This document shows, piece after piece, positions 14,760 to 22,252 of a DNA stretch of 29,291 nt. The stretch comes from an uncultured Lachnospiraceae bacterium (lineage in GTDB: Bacteria; Bacillota; Clostridia; Lachnospirales; Lachnospiraceae). The notes under the pieces are model-generated. The model saw nothing but the letters and a program-made list of their open reading frames with translations. It did no database searches and was not told the origin of the DNA. A program made the position numbers and the translations under genes. Numbering within the stretch: the stretch's first letter is position 1; every line of letters begins with the position of its first letter. Location of the stretch: positions 1-29,291 of the forward strand of contig CANQEB010000002.1 in the NCBI GenBank assembly GCA_947594085.1, read 5' to 3'.

Positions 14760-16190
14760 CTAACGCAGCACAGCCCGATATCCGATCTCCGCAAACGATA
14801 TCTCATCTCCTTGCACGAATTGGCATTGTTCCTGCGGACGAAGTCTTCTTCCGTTACAAAAAGTACCGTTTCGACTGTTCAGATCTTTTACATAATACAC
14901 ACCTTCACGGCACTCCAGGCGGGCATGTCTTCTGCTGACTGTAGGAGAATCCAGAATCACATCGGATTCTCCTTTAACTTTTCCGACATAGACGGGCGAA
15001 GATCCTACAAAAATATCCTGACCAACCATTCCATTGCTTCCTCCATGCGTACAAATCAGACAAATTCCTGCCGGTTCCTGTTCTGGCACAAGGCACCTCG
15101 TCTCTTCGATTATCGATGTCTCCTCCGGCGTCGCATACATTTCCTCCTGAAGCATTTGATACAGCTCGTCCTCTTCCTCTGTGACCCAACGATTTCCCTT
15201 TTTCTTTTCCTTTGATGCTTTCCAAAATTTATTCGCCAAAGCTTCCACCGAAATGAGTAAGAAAAAAATTCCACCCGTCTCCGTGACTGTGAGCATCCCA
15301 AAATAATACACAACCTCCAGAAGCACCAGCAAAATCAGCGTTGACAGCAAAACCGCCGGATGAACAATCTGAAATAGTTTATCCGCAATTCCCCTTGGCT
15401 GCCTTTTTCTCTCCTTATGTGTCACTCCATACGATTCCCGAATCTCTGAAGGCACTCCTTCCAATTCATCCCTCGCATAATCTTTCCTGAAATTTTGTCT
15501 CTGTCCTGTACCGCCTCTTTCTGTAGATTCCGCATTATCTCTCCTATACACTCTCTGCTTCTCTGCCGTCGAATCTTTTTCGTCTATGATAGCCCGGTAT
15601 GAAGCAGCATTGTCTGTGTATATTTCCTGCTCCTGTGTATTATCCCTCTGAGTTTCTTCCGCCTCCAAAATCTCTTTCAATGTTTTTTGCAAACTGAAAT
15701 TTTCTTCCATCGCCTTCTGATAAAATCCATAGCCAAGTGTAACTGCCTGCTGCTCTCTGTGGTCTAATTTTTTTAAGATAAATTCTGCAAGTATTGCAAT
15801 CGGATAGCTTCCCGCGCTCCCCGGAAGATAACAAACCTGCACTCTATGGCGATCCGGATCAAGATACAAATATTCCGGATCGAACACCAGCTGCATCGGA
15901 TCAAGTAGAAATCTCTGCATTGCCTCTAAGACATCGCGAATCCCTGCAAGAAGAAAAAAGATATCTTCATAGCCCATCTTTCTTTTTTCATATACACTTT
16001 CCAGTGTCTGTCTCGATGTAATTTCATAGTGAAGGTACAATATTCCGTTTTTTCTGGCGCTGTGAAACGGCAATAGCCCGGAAATTTCATTCTGTTCTGC
16101 CATTCTGAGCCGATAATCGTCCTCTTCCGCTTCCGGTGCCTCTAAAATCAGATAATTGTTCTGTAAATCTCTTTTATATTCCGCGTTCAA
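14760..16190 (-). CDS. DUF6382-FHA membrane protein, last gene of the Tad operon
   Basis: A 476-residue protein. The N-terminal DUF6382-type domain covers about residues 1-175 (EYKRDLQNNYLILE, SGLLPFHSARKNGILYLHYEITS). A charged linker follows, then two membrane helices (about 276-299 and 303-320) and a C-terminal cytoplasmic FHA domain (about 392-470) with SRRHARL (419-425) and LNSRNGTFCNG (437-447), the phospho-threonine binding residues. It may connect pilus assembly to Ser/Thr phosphorylation. I place the start at a TTG (16190): GGAGGAG lies 4-5 nt before it, the protein then begins like its relatives, and the TTG overlaps the TGA of the upstream gene in TTGA, implying translational coupling. 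The open frame extends further upstream, inside the previous gene, without a suitable site. Confidence 0.85.
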   Translation of the reverse strand: MNAEYKRDLQNNYLILEAPEAEEDDYRLRMAEQNEISGLLPFHSARKNGILYLHYEITSRQTLESVYEKRKMGYEDIFFLLAGIRDVLEAMQRFLLDPMQLVFDPEYLYLDPDRHRVQVCYLPGSAGSYPIAILAEFILKKLDHREQQAVTLGYGFYQKAMEENFSLQKTLKEILEAEETQRDNTQEQEIYTDNAASYRAIIDEKDSTAEKQRVYRRDNAESTERGGTGQRQNFRKDYARDELEGVPSEIRESYGVTHKERKRQPRGIADKLFQIVHPAVLLSTLILLVLLEVVYYFGMLTVTETGGIFFLLISVEALANKFWKASKEKKKGNRWVTEEEDELYQMLQEEMYATPEETSIIEETRCLVPEQEPAGICLICTHGGSNGMVGQDIFVGSSPVYVGKVKGESDVILDSPTVSRRHARLECREGVYYVKDLNSRNGTFCNGRRLRPQEQCQFVQGDEISFAEIGYRAVLR

Positions 16191-16636
16191 TGGTCTCCTC
16201 CGGTCAAAAGCTCTCCTGCCCCTTTTATTTTTCTTATCGTGTTGGCTGGATTCAGAATTTTGCAGGTCCATGTTTTTCGGACGTTTAATTTTCCTCCGGT
16301 CAGATAGTTCGCCACGAATCCAGGAATCGGATATTGCGCATTCCATAATACAGTCGCTTCCCTGCTTCCCAGCGCTGCGCTTCCATCCAGGTTCCGACTT
16401 CCGAGAAAGCGACTTGCATTCACTCCATCGACAACTTCCTGCGCCGCCTCTTTTCGTTCCGCTTCTGTCGCAAAATTGCTCCCGGCAGAAGCTGCCTCAC
16501 AGACCACAGCTTGCAATGTTGCACCATCGTGAATGAAAAAAGTGCAAATAATCAAGGTCGCAAGGACAAACATTACCATCGTGATTACAATGGACGCTTC
16601 TACGGTATAGCTTCCCTTCAAATATTTTTTCTTCAT
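16187..16636 (-). CDS. TadE-like pseudopilin
   Basis: A 149-residue protein with the TadE signature at its N terminus: short basic start, then KGSYTVEASIVITMVMFV, where the Glu at position +5 after the Gly marks a type IV prepilin-like cleavage site, followed by a long hydrophobic helix (about residues 12-36). The remainder, about 110 residues, is extracytoplasmic. Pseudopilins are processed by the TadV-type peptidase and take part in the Tad pilus. The ATG at 16636 has GGAGG 9 nt upstream; an in-frame TTG and GTG lie further up without better sites. The stop codon overlaps the TTG start of the FHA gene. It lies 43 bp downstream of the second prepilin peptidase gene. Confidence 0.85.
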   Translation of the reverse strand: MKKKYLKGSYTVEASIVITMVMFVLATLIICTFFIHDGATLQAVVCEAASAGSNFATEAERKEAAQEVVDGVNASRFLGSRNLDGSAALGSREATVLWNAQYPIPGFVANYLTGGKLNVRKTWTCKILNPANTIRKIKGAGELLTGGDH

Positions 16637-16679
16637 CTTCACATGCCTCCGTCTACGCAAAAATGCAGATAATCCACAT

Positions 16680-17105
16680 CTAACCAGTCATCCCACACCA
16701 ATAGATCACTGTGCCAAGCAGCAAAAACGGAACAAACGGAATTTCCTTCTTACGTCCCGCCCTGCGAAATATAAGCAATCCCGCTGCCCACAATCCTGCC
16801 AGCAAAAACGCCGCGAACAAAATTGTGATGCAGGGCCACAGTCCAACCGATAATCCACAGCCTGCCACCAGAACGCTATCTCCATATCCCAAGCCTTCCC
16901 GGCTGATCCAGGATAACAGCAGACAAAAGAGACCCGGCAACAGTCCTGCTGCTACCTCCGCAGGTGAGACGATCGGTTTCACTGTATGTCCCAAGATCGC
17001 CAATATGAGATATCCTCCGGCCACCGCTTTATATATTTTTTTATATCTCAAATCTGTAAAAGAACAAATCAGCAGAACAATTCCCGTCAGTACATTTTGA
17101 TACAT
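16680..17105 (-). CDS. A24 prepilin peptidase, TadV/CpaA-like (second copy)
   Basis: A 141-residue polytopic membrane aspartic peptidase lacking the N-methyltransferase part of PilD, as is normal for TadV/CpaA. The two catalytic aspartates are Asp18 in CSFTDLRYKKIYK and Asp76 in GLGYGDSVLVAG. It would cut the leader of Flp pilin or TadE-type pseudopilins. Hydrophobic helices cover most of the rest. The ATG at 17105 follows GGAAGG at good spacing. It lies between the two TadE-like genes and is a second peptidase in the same operon; the other is at 24474-24983. The GYGD site departs slightly from the usual GAGD/GMGD of this family but keeps the aspartate. Confidence 0.87.
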   Translation of the reverse strand: MYQNVLTGIVLLICSFTDLRYKKIYKAVAGGYLILAILGHTVKPIVSPAEVAAGLLPGLFCLLLSWISREGLGYGDSVLVAGCGLSVGLWPCITILFAAFLLAGLWAAGLLIFRRAGRKKEIPFVPFLLLGTVIYWCGMTG

Positions 17106-17125
17106 ACTTTTCCTTCCTGTAATCT

Positions 17126-17223
17126 CTTTTAATCCGCCCAAATGCACTCATTTCTTTCCACGATCGGGCGTTTGAGTAGCCGATATGCTTTTAATCCACT
17201 CAAATATACTCATTTCTTCCCAC
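17126..17223 (-). repeat. 36-bp imperfect direct repeat, 62 bp apart, making two coupled mini-ORFs
   Basis: The segments 17126-17161 and 17188-17223 match at 31 of 36 positions. Each contains, on the minus strand, GGAAAGAAATGAGT or GGGAAGAAATGAGT, where a TGA stop and an ATG start overlap. The copy at 17188-17223 covers the end of the TadE-like gene at 17210. Between the copies a 21-codon reading frame (17148-17213) begins at the overlapping ATG and ends at the next ATGA. Confidence 0.65.
17148..17213 (-). CDS. Possible 21-aa coupled mini-ORF
   Basis: An ATG at 17213 overlaps the TGA of the upstream TadE-like gene in ATGA, and the frame ends after 21 codons (start MSIFEWIKSISATQ, end GKK) at another ATGA at 17147-17150. 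GGGAAG lies just upstream. The ending GKK is the same as that of the preceding gene, as expected if the gene end was duplicated. It may be only a translation-coupling bridge to the peptidase gene, or not translated at all. Confidence 0.2.
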   Translation of the reverse strand: MSIFEWIKSISATQTPDRGKK

Positions 17224-18118
17224 ATTTCGAACATGCTCTCATATCTCCCAAATCTTCTCTTGACACCTGATGCACAGTCCGCTTCAACCCGCTGCATGAC
17301 AGAGAACTGTGGTATCGATCCCCTTCGCTCGTAATAAAAACCTTTCCGTCAACAGCTGCCCCGCCACACTTCTCACACCGATGATATTTTCCGCCACTAT
17401 TGTTTCGCAAATGGTCAAGGCTCGTCTCATCAACCTCCCGTATTGACAACTTCAGATGTGTACAATTCGGATCGTCGTGGTACACACTGCCGGTTTCCGT
17501 CACATATACATAAGCGTCCTCCTCTCCTTCCCCGCTGGAATCATCCTCCCCGCCTGAGTCTCTCCCTGTCCACGCCCTCACACGGGCACGCTGCAGAAAG
17601 AAGCTTCCGGGCAATTTTATAAATCCAATCGGCGACCGTATTTGATACGTCAATACCAGATCGATCGTATCATCCTCTTGCAAGAAAGAAGAAAGCAAAA
17701 AATTAATCTTTTTCACCGCAGAGGTATCCTTTGTCTGTGAAATGAGTCTCTGTTTCGCATAAACAGTGGACAGCGCAGTGACGGCAATCTCCGGCACGTC
17801 ATCCAGATCACCGCCGAAACGCTGCACATAAGCCGCTGTTGCCATCATCTTTCCAGTCTCTGAAATAGACGTCCCGAATTTGACTGCCGTATTCATCACA
17901 TTTCCATACTGTAAAACTGCAATCATCGCGAACAAAAACATCGGAAGCACCGCAGCCGCCTCCACGGTCAACGTCGCACGAAGCGGGGCAAAAAAGAATG
18001 TTCTTATATCCCGATTGCCAATATGCCGATAAGGGGGAGAGAACTTGACCTTTCTTTTAGATTTTTTAAGATAATAAGTACATATAGACAGTGCATTTTT
18101 TATAGAACATAAGAACAC
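17210..18118 (-). CDS. TadE-like protein with two C-terminal Cys/His modules
   Basis: A 302-residue protein. A basic N-terminal region is followed by LRATLTVEAAAVLPMFLFAMIAVLQYG (about 47-72), a TadE-like prepilin segment with the Glu after a short Thr/Val stretch, then an extracytoplasmic region (about 75-200), a Glu/Asp/Ser-rich linker, and two related modules. Module 1 (203-251) has His214, Cys219, Cys248 and Cys251; module 2 (260-299) has His270, Cys275, Cys296 and Cys299, both as YH-x4-C ... C-x2-C. They may bind zinc, though if exported they might form disulfides instead. The start is a GTG at 18118 with AGGGG 9 nt upstream; a later start cannot be excluded. It lies 28 bp after the DUF5702 gene. 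Confidence 0.82.
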   Translation of the reverse strand: MFLCSIKNALSICTYYLKKSKRKVKFSPPYRHIGNRDIRTFFFAPLRATLTVEAAAVLPMFLFAMIAVLQYGNVMNTAVKFGTSISETGKMMATAAYVQRFGGDLDDVPEIAVTALSTVYAKQRLISQTKDTSAVKKINFLLSSFLQEDDTIDLVLTYQIRSPIGFIKLPGSFFLQRARVRAWTGRDSGGEDDSSGEGEEDAYVYVTETGSVYHDDPNCTHLKLSIREVDETSLDHLRNNSGGKYHRCEKCGGAAVDGKVFITSEGDRYHSSLSCSGLKRTVHQVSREDLGDMRACSKCGKK

Positions 18119-18146
18119 TCTTTTTCACCCCTCTTTCCTGTATAAC

Positions 18147-19664
18147 TCAATATGCCATACTGCTTTTCTGCTTAATCCTGACATCTCCTGCAGTGATTCG
18201 AAAAATGGCGGACGGAAGTCCCGCAAATACTGGCTTACAATAAAAGCTTGTTCCGACCTTGACGGCTACAATACAATTCTCTGCCTTGAACTGCGTGCTT
18301 CCTTCCTCCTGAAGCTCCGCCTGAATCATATCTAATGCCCGCATTCTCTGTTTTTTGACTGATCCGAGATTTAGAAGCACTCTCAGATAATCCGTATAGG
18401 ACAAACCGGTATCACTTCTTTTTGCCCCCTCGCGCAGCACCTCTGTGATTCTCCCCAGATTCTCAAGAGAAAGCGACCATGTCGACACGTCCTTAAAAAT
18501 CGGAACCTTCCCTCCGTCCAGAAGAATTCTCACATCGACAAGGCTCTCCCCATAAGCCCACGCAAGCATAAGCGCATGATTCGTCGCCTCGGTCAAAAGC
18601 GGCAATCCAAAAATTCCTGTCAGCGTCAGAGCGAGCGCTTCCGTTTGTTGGTGAATTGCCGGTTCCTTCAGGCAATACAAATAGTTCATTCCTTCTCTGA
18701 GCAGCAGAAGTCGATTTACCACATATTTCAGATTTTTCTCATCTGACTTTTTTCCTCCCAGAATATATTCCATCTGATAGTCAAGCACTTTTCCCGAGCT
18801 TCCATCGGCATATCCCGGAAAATGCTCCAGCAAATATTCCCGAAAAATCAGATCACTGAGCAGTCCACTATTTTTCTTTTCAATTGCGAGGTTTCCTTTT
18901 CTAAGTCTGTTTTTAGAAGGAAAATTATGTATGTTAATGGTCTTTTTCGAGATTTCCTTGTCCCATGTGACGATTTCCAGCGTGCTCTTTTTCCGAAGCT
19001 TCGCAATCTCTTTCAGCGGATTATTTTTCGGTTCTTCCGGCAACACCGCCACCGTTCCTGCCGCCTCCGCCTCAGATTCCATTGTCTCCAGTTTTTTCTG
19101 CTTCGTATCTTCCATCTGACTGATCTGAGTATCGCTGTCTTTGAGGCTTTCTTTATATTCTTTCTCCCACTTTTCAATGTCTTCTGTATCTTTCGCGTAC
19201 TCCAACAGCTTTTCCGCAGTCATTGTCAACGTATTTTCCTTCATGTACGTCACTGCCTGTTGGTAGAAGGGTTCCCCTTGCTCATCTGTCAGCAGGGCAT
19301 ACCCCGAAATACTGCTCTCATCAAGTTCCAGGCGCCAGGGGTCAAAGCATCCCGCCGAAAAAAGATCTTTTCTGGGATTGGCATTGTAAGAAATATAATC
19401 CTGCAGTCGTTCGTTTACTTTTTCGATCTGAAAGGAACCATTCCCATATGTCCCATCAAGGGAGAAAATATCGTATTTCTCCAACAACTCTTTTTCAAAC
19501 TCGCCCAGCAGCGAAAAACTCCCCATGCCCGTAATATTGGCGGCTTGTGCTCTTGCCCCCTGAACTCTGGCGGATTCCACAACTGCACAGATCAGGGAAA
19601 GGAACAATATGCACGTCAGGCTTAAAAACACCGTAATTGAACCTTTATATCCGTGTCTGTTCAT
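18147..19664 (-). CDS. DUF5702 Tad-locus protein
   Basis: A 505-residue protein with a single N-terminal membrane segment. It begins MNRHGYKGSITVFLSLTCILFLSLICAV (helix about residues 10-30), resembling a TadE/TadG-type N terminus (KGSITVFL in place of GxxTVE), followed by a large extracytoplasmic part with ESARVQGARAQAANITGMGSFSLL, typical of DUF5702 proteins in clostridial Tad loci. A coiled-coil-like charged stretch is at about 150-200. The role is probably structural, as a minor pilin-like or tip protein, comparable to TadG; this is inference. The ATG at 19664 has AAGGAG upstream, located in the 9-bp gap after the pilin stop. The end is 28 bp before the next gene. Confidence 0.85.
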   Translation of the reverse strand: MNRHGYKGSITVFLSLTCILFLSLICAVVESARVQGARAQAANITGMGSFSLLGEFEKELLEKYDIFSLDGTYGNGSFQIEKVNERLQDYISYNANPRKDLFSAGCFDPWRLELDESSISGYALLTDEQGEPFYQQAVTYMKENTLTMTAEKLLEYAKDTEDIEKWEKEYKESLKDSDTQISQMEDTKQKKLETMESEAEAAGTVAVLPEEPKNNPLKEIAKLRKKSTLEIVTWDKEISKKTINIHNFPSKNRLRKGNLAIEKKNSGLLSDLIFREYLLEHFPGYADGSSGKVLDYQMEYILGGKKSDEKNLKYVVNRLLLLREGMNYLYCLKEPAIHQQTEALALTLTGIFGLPLLTEATNHALMLAWAYGESLVDVRILLDGGKVPIFKDVSTWSLSLENLGRITEVLREGAKRSDTGLSYTDYLRVLLNLGSVKKQRMRALDMIQAELQEEGSTQFKAENCIVAVKVGTSFYCKPVFAGLPSAIFRITAGDVRIKQKSSMAY

Positions 19665-19673
19665 TGTTTCTCC

Positions 19674-19841
19674 TTATACACTGTTACTTTGACTTACGAT
19701 TTTTTTGAAAATACTATTGACCAGACTGGTCAACTGTTTTTTGAAGATCAGCACCAGGCTGATCAAGACGACGAGAATTAAGATAATTTCCACAACTCCT
19801 ACACCTTCATCTTCGTCAATAAATGTTTTGAGATGTTCCAT
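19674..19841 (-). CDS. Flp1-type IVb pilin
   Basis: A 55-residue protein starting MEHLKTFIDEDEGVGVVEII and continuing with a hydrophobic helix ILVVLISLVLIFKK. The acidic stretch followed by Gly-Val-Gly-Val-Val-Glu is characteristic of the short Flp1-like pilins of Firmicutes Tad systems. The Glu lies at the position expected after prepilin cleavage. It should be the main pilus subunit, cut by a TadV-type peptidase at the membrane and polymerised by the TadA/B/C machinery. AGGAGGAGG just before the ATG at 19841 is the strongest ribosome site in the operon, fitting an abundant product. It ends 9 bp before the DUF5702 start and lies 27 bp after tadC. Confidence 0.9.
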   Translation of the reverse strand: MEHLKTFIDEDEGVGVVEIILILVVLISLVLIFKKQLTSLVNSIFKKIVSQSNSV

Positions 19842-19868
19842 TGTCCTCCTCCTTTCTCCAACATGATT

Positions 19869-21278
19869 TTAAAATGACAGAAAGGCAGGTACCATAAGAA
19901 TGACGAGAACGATTCCAAGCATCAACACCATAGGAAGCAGCAGCTTTGTCCCGGCTCGCTCTCCGATTTTTCTGGCATGGCTCTTTCGCTCGTTCAGAGA
20001 AGCCTCCGCTTCTGTTTCGAGAAGATCCGTCAGCCCTTTGGTCCCTTTCCTAAGATTCTGCGACAATACCGAACCGAGCCGTATATACTCTGGAAGTTCG
20101 CATCGTCTCCCGAACCGCTCATACGCTTGTGCCTCCGGAATCCCGCTTTGCATTTCGAAGCAGGCACGAAGGACTTCCTCATACGCATAATTGATCGTCG
20201 CCTTTTTGGAACTCCCATAGAATGCTCCCGCCTTTGGTTGAAGCACTCTGCTTCTCTGGTATTCTTCTGAGATTCTGGAAAAAGTGCCCTTGATACTTAG
20301 CCCGGCTCCGAGTAGCATCGTCATCTTCCACATCAGATCCGGATAGGAAAGCATCAGCTGATTCTTTCTCTTCTCTGCCTTTTGATGTACCTGACTGTCC
20401 ATCTCCAGATAGACAGCAATGGCAAGCACAAGTGTCAACGCAAGGACGGCAGGCACCGGATTCTCAGATGTCTCATACCAGGTCAGCCTCTTCCCTTCCA
20501 CACTTCCGGGCAACCTCAATTCTTCCTCATGGCTCTCGTTTGCATCTGCCAACTCCACCTGCTCCTGTATGGATTTGCGAAAACGCTCCTCTTCCGGAAG
20601 CTCAGGCGGAAATACCTTTGCAAACGCGGTATATGAAGCCTCCTTCCCGCCACATGTGAGGGTCGCCTGCAGCTCCACGAGTGTGCCAGATTCGTTTTCC
20701 GCTTCGTTCAGCTTTCCGCTCTCATCGATCACTCCATACGGTATGGTCGTCCAGCTTATCTGAACCGCTCCATCCTCGAGCGCTTCCGGTAGATACAGAT
20801 CGTTCTGTACCTTATCCAAGGACTCATTTTCTCCCGGAAGCTGTTCGTCCAGCTGTTGAATCGCATGGTCGAGAAGCTTCTGCTTCTCCTGATCCGTATA
20901 CTTTCGTTCCTGCACCGTGACCTCTAACTGTTGTGCCGAGTCTTCCCCGTCCACTTGTACCGTTAATGCTTCCTTTCTGTCTCCTTCCCCATAGCCCGGC
21001 CGCTTAAGCAGTTCTGTTCCGACATTCTTTTGGTTTCCCAAATAAACCGCGAAGCTCACAAAAGTCAACATCATACCTGCCGCCAATACCGTCAGAAATA
21101 TAGAAACCTTCCTGACATAATAGTTCTTGACAGCGGCTTTTCCCTCCTGTGACAGCGCTGTCAGCTCCTGCTGCAGCCGTTGCTTTCCCTTTCCCGGCTG
21201 ATCTAATTTCAGCAGATCAACCAGGAACACTCCCATATGTTCAAATATATTTTTATGTTTTCCTTTCTGTCTTTTCAT
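19869..21278 (-). CDS. TadC-like pilus platform protein with extracytoplasmic Ig-like insert
   Basis: A 469-residue type II secretion F-family protein. The first helix is at about residues 57-79 and the second at 275-292. Between them lies an unusual insert of about 190 residues on the outer face. Within it, about 160-225 (LPEALEDGAVQISWTTIPYG, IDESGKLNE, LQATLTCGG, VFPPE) looks like the atrophied bacterial Ig-like repeat, preceded by a helical YTDQEKQKLLDHAIQQLDEQLPG stretch. The T2SSF core follows (about 305-440; LMWKMTMLLGAGLSIKGTFSRI) with a last helix at 445-468. It should form the inner-membrane platform with TadB. The ATG at 21278 has a poorly spaced AAGGAT or GAAGGG. Ordinary TadC proteins have about 280-320 residues and no such insert. 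Confidence 0.85.
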   Translation of the reverse strand: MKRQKGKHKNIFEHMGVFLVDLLKLDQPGKGKQRLQQELTALSQEGKAAVKNYYVRKVSIFLTVLAAGMMLTFVSFAVYLGNQKNVGTELLKRPGYGEGDRKEALTVQVDGEDSAQQLEVTVQERKYTDQEKQKLLDHAIQQLDEQLPGENESLDKVQNDLYLPEALEDGAVQISWTTIPYGVIDESGKLNEAENESGTLVELQATLTCGGKEASYTAFAKVFPPELPEEERFRKSIQEQVELADANESHEEELRLPGSVEGKRLTWYETSENPVPAVLALTLVLAIAVYLEMDSQVHQKAEKRKNQLMLSYPDLMWKMTMLLGAGLSIKGTFSRISEEYQRSRVLQPKAGAFYGSSKKATINYAYEEVLRACFEMQSGIPEAQAYERFGRRCELPEYIRLGSVLSQNLRKGTKGLTDLLETEAEASLNERKSHARKIGERAGTKLLLPMVLMLGIVLVILMVPAFLSF

Positions 21279-21346
21279 CCCTTCGAAATTATCCTTATCC
21301 GCATTCTTCTTTCAAAAATAAATCCTGTATTCATTTTTTAATCGGA

Positions 21347-22252
21347 TCACACTTCAATCTGCACAATCTTTCTGCCCCAAAAATATGCGACAACATACAC
21401 CACAAAACAAATTCCCATAACGGCTGTGCCGGTCAAATTTCCATACATCGCAGACAGAAATTCCGGAGAACTCAGTTTGATATAGGCAAGGATCAGAATT
21501 GGAATCAGACTCATGATATTTTGCTCCATCGTCTTACCCGACAGGCACGTTTCAATCTCCTGCATGGTCTCCTGTTTCTGCCGAATGCAAGACGCCGTGT
21601 TTCTAATAATTGACAACAGATCTCCTCCCGAACGCTTTGCCGTCAAAAACACCTCGGCAAAGCTCTGAATATCGTCAATCGCACAGCGTTTCCCAAAGTC
21701 CAAAAATAGCTCCTCCATGTTTCGGTTCATCTCGATCTGCGCATCCATAAAGCGAAATTCTCGCACAATAAATGAATCCGGTTCATACATTTTCTGCAGT
21801 TCACGCAAAGCCTCTCTCAAAGAATTTTCTATGGAATATCCTGCCTGCAGGGAAGCCGCAATCATCTGAATTCCATCGAGAAATTGGCGCGTCATCTCAC
21901 GCACACGTTTTTTCTGCAGAGCTTTCCTTTGCTCTGCCAAAAACAGAAAAGCTCCAGGCAAAAGAATAAGAAATGCAATCCACGAATAGAAGAAAAGATA
22001 ACTGATACAGCCGTCAAGAAGCATATACAATGCCAGATACTTCATCCATTCTTTTCCTGAAAACTGATACACAGTATAGTCTGGAAGAATGATCTTGCCG
22101 TCACGTCCCCTCGCCGATTTCGAAACATCTCTCGGCCGATTTTGAGAAATGCCAGACGCTTGTCCCTTTACGCCTGATAACCTGCTCTTTTCAGTTTTCC
22201 TGTTCTTTGAAGCTCCGCTTTTTGGCAGAGGCTGCCGATAATTCTCCCGCAT
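21347..22252 (-). CDS. TadB-like pilus platform protein (T2SSF family)
   Basis: A 301-residue inner-membrane protein. A basic cytoplasmic N-terminal tail of about 65 residues precedes helices at about 72-105. The F domain follows (MTRQFLDGIQMIAASLQAGYSIENSLREAL, RCAIDDIQSFAEVFLTAKRSGGDLLSII), and two helices close the protein (about 245-262 and 272-295). Together with TadC it forms the platform on which TadA acts. The ATG at 22252 has AGGAG about 7 nt upstream. Its first 28 codons overlap the 3' end of the tadA gene by 85 nt in another frame, an unusually long overlap. It ends 68 bp before tadC. Confidence 0.9.
   Translation of the reverse strand: MRENYRQPLPKSGASKNRKTEKSRLSGVKGQASGISQNRPRDVSKSARGRDGKIILPDYTVYQFSGKEWMKYLALYMLLDGCISYLFFYSWIAFLILLPGAFLFLAEQRKALQKKRVREMTRQFLDGIQMIAASLQAGYSIENSLREALRELQKMYEPDSFIVREFRFMDAQIEMNRNMEELFLDFGKRCAIDDIQSFAEVFLTAKRSGGDLLSIIRNTASCIRQKQETMQEIETCLSGKTMEQNIMSLIPILILAYIKLSSPEFLSAMYGNLTGTAVMGICFVVYVVAYFWGRKIVQIEV

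Noticed and set aside
16190..16346. N-terminal extension of the FHA protein from upstream start codons
   Set aside because: The extension lies within the TadE-like gene in another frame, has no ribosome site at usable distance, and is not like DUF6382 N termini.
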